Notes under the pieces: model-generated
Told to the model about the DNA's origin: nothing
Databases searched by the model: none
Seen by the model: the letters and a program-made list of their open reading frames with translations, nothing else
Program-made: the position numbers and the translations under genes
DNA from: Paracoccaceae bacterium
Lineage (GTDB): Bacteria; Pseudomonadota; Alphaproteobacteria; Rhodobacterales; Rhodobacteraceae
DNA: 6,832 nt
Reading direction: 5' to 3'
NCBI GenBank assembly: GCA_007119835.1
Contig: SKOX01000391.1
Coordinates: 1-6,832, forward strand
Shown here: positions 6,489-6,832 of the stretch, piece after piece
Position numbering within the stretch: position 1 is the first letter of the stretch
Layout: the number at the start of each line of letters is the position of its first letter

Positions 6489-6832
6489 ATGAACAAGCAT
6501 ATCGACAAGCCCGTCTGGAGCGAGATCGCCGACCGCCGCCTCGAGCTCGGGCCGAGGGCCGAGCCCGAGAAGGCGACGCGGCACTGGCGGCTGACGCGGG
6601 ACGACGAGGGCATCGCATGGCTGGTCCTCGATCGCGCGGGCGAGCGGGCGAACACCATTTCGTCCGAGGTGCTGCGCGAGCTCGACGAGATGGTGCGGGC
6701 GGTCGAGGCCGCGCCGCCGAAGGCGCTGGTGGTGCGCTCGGCCAAGGCAAACGGCTTCGCGGCCGGCGCCGACATCCGGGAGTTCGGCAGCGTCGCCGAC
6801 GCGGGCGAGGCCGCGGCCAAGCTCGGCGAGGC
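6489..6832 (+). CDS. fadJ: FadJ-like fatty acid oxidation alpha subunit, N-terminal part only
   Basis: Seen: 114 complete codons running off the right edge. After a polar leader of about 30 residues comes an enoyl-CoA hydratase (crotonase) domain: HWRLTRDDEGIAWLVLDR (32-49), the substrate-loop motif RANTIS (53-58) and GFAAGADIREF (89-99), whose Ala94-Asp95 region corresponds to the oxyanion-hole segment of crotonases. Family knowledge: FadJ/FadB proteins (about 700 residues) fuse this hydratase to an NAD-dependent 3-hydroxyacyl-CoA dehydrogenase, and assemble with the thiolase into a multienzyme complex. The dehydrogenase half is not in view, so a stand-alone hydratase cannot be fully excluded. 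The position directly after a FadI-like thiolase and the KANTLS/FIAGADI-like motifs favour FadJ. TGAGGCG, overlapping the thiolase stop, gives a Shine-Dalgarno about 6 bases before the ATG, pointing to co-transcription and coupled translation. Confidence 0.82.
   Translation, partial: MNKHIDKPVWSEIADRRLELGPRAEPEKATRHWRLTRDDEGIAWLVLDRAGERANTISSEVLRELDEMVRAVEAAPPKALVVRSAKANGFAAGADIREFGSVADAGEAAAKLGE

Noticed and set aside
4882..6750. A 622-codon open frame on the minus strand opposite the thiolase
   Set aside because: Same low-complexity Arg/Pro/Ala composition, and the opposite strand carries the thiolase with all catalytic residues.
1..6832. CRISPR arrays, tRNA or rRNA genes, insertion sequences, phage or defence genes
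   Set aside because: I saw no regularly spaced repeats, no transposase or integrase motifs, and no tRNA-like cloverleaf; nearly all of the window is explained by metabolic genes.

Overview
The window holds ordinary chromosomal metabolic genes from a GC-rich bacterium. Third codon positions are overwhelmingly G or C, start codons include GTG and TTG, and strong purine-rich Shine-Dalgarno sequences precede most genes. The gene content is a soluble FadE followed by a thiolase and then a FadJ-type gene, divergent from a nitrilase-family gene and an Orn/Lys/Arg-type decarboxylase. Together with the base composition this suggests an alphaproteobacterium, perhaps Rhizobiales-like. That placement is an inference from style and gene content; no rRNA or other marker gene is present.

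Left arm, minus strand (1-2226): a two-gene unit read right to left. The first gene is a carbon-nitrogen hydrolase (nitrilase superfamily) with an intact Glu-Lys-Cys triad. After 28 bases comes a PLP-dependent decarboxylase of the ornithine/lysine/arginine type, cut by the left window edge before its catalytic lysine. The pair looks like amino-acid or polyamine metabolism, but neither substrate can be fixed from sequence.

Middle (2227-2837): about 610 bases between the two divergent units with no supportable gene. It must carry the promoters of both arms. It contains short perfect inverted repeats that could be operators, although chance is a serious alternative.

Right arm, plus strand (2838-6832): a fatty-acid beta-oxidation operon. 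A FadE-type acyl-CoA dehydrogenase without the N-terminal membrane segments of the E. coli protein makes the 2-enoyl-CoA. A FadI-like 3-ketoacyl-CoA thiolase performs the last step. The start of a FadJ-like multifunctional protein (enoyl-CoA hydratase domain; the dehydrogenase domain would lie beyond the right edge) would supply the two middle steps. Together the three genes would encode one complete turn of the spiral. The only sizeable gap in this arm, 82 bases between fadE and the thiolase gene, holds overlapping GCGCAT/ATGCGC inverted repeats.

I found no mobile element, CRISPR array, RNA gene or defence-like system, and no convincing undescribed system. The observations most worth a second look are the long N-terminal extension of the decarboxylase and its pairing with the hydrolase, the TTG start and missing membrane anchor of FadE, and the repeat-like spacer after fadE.
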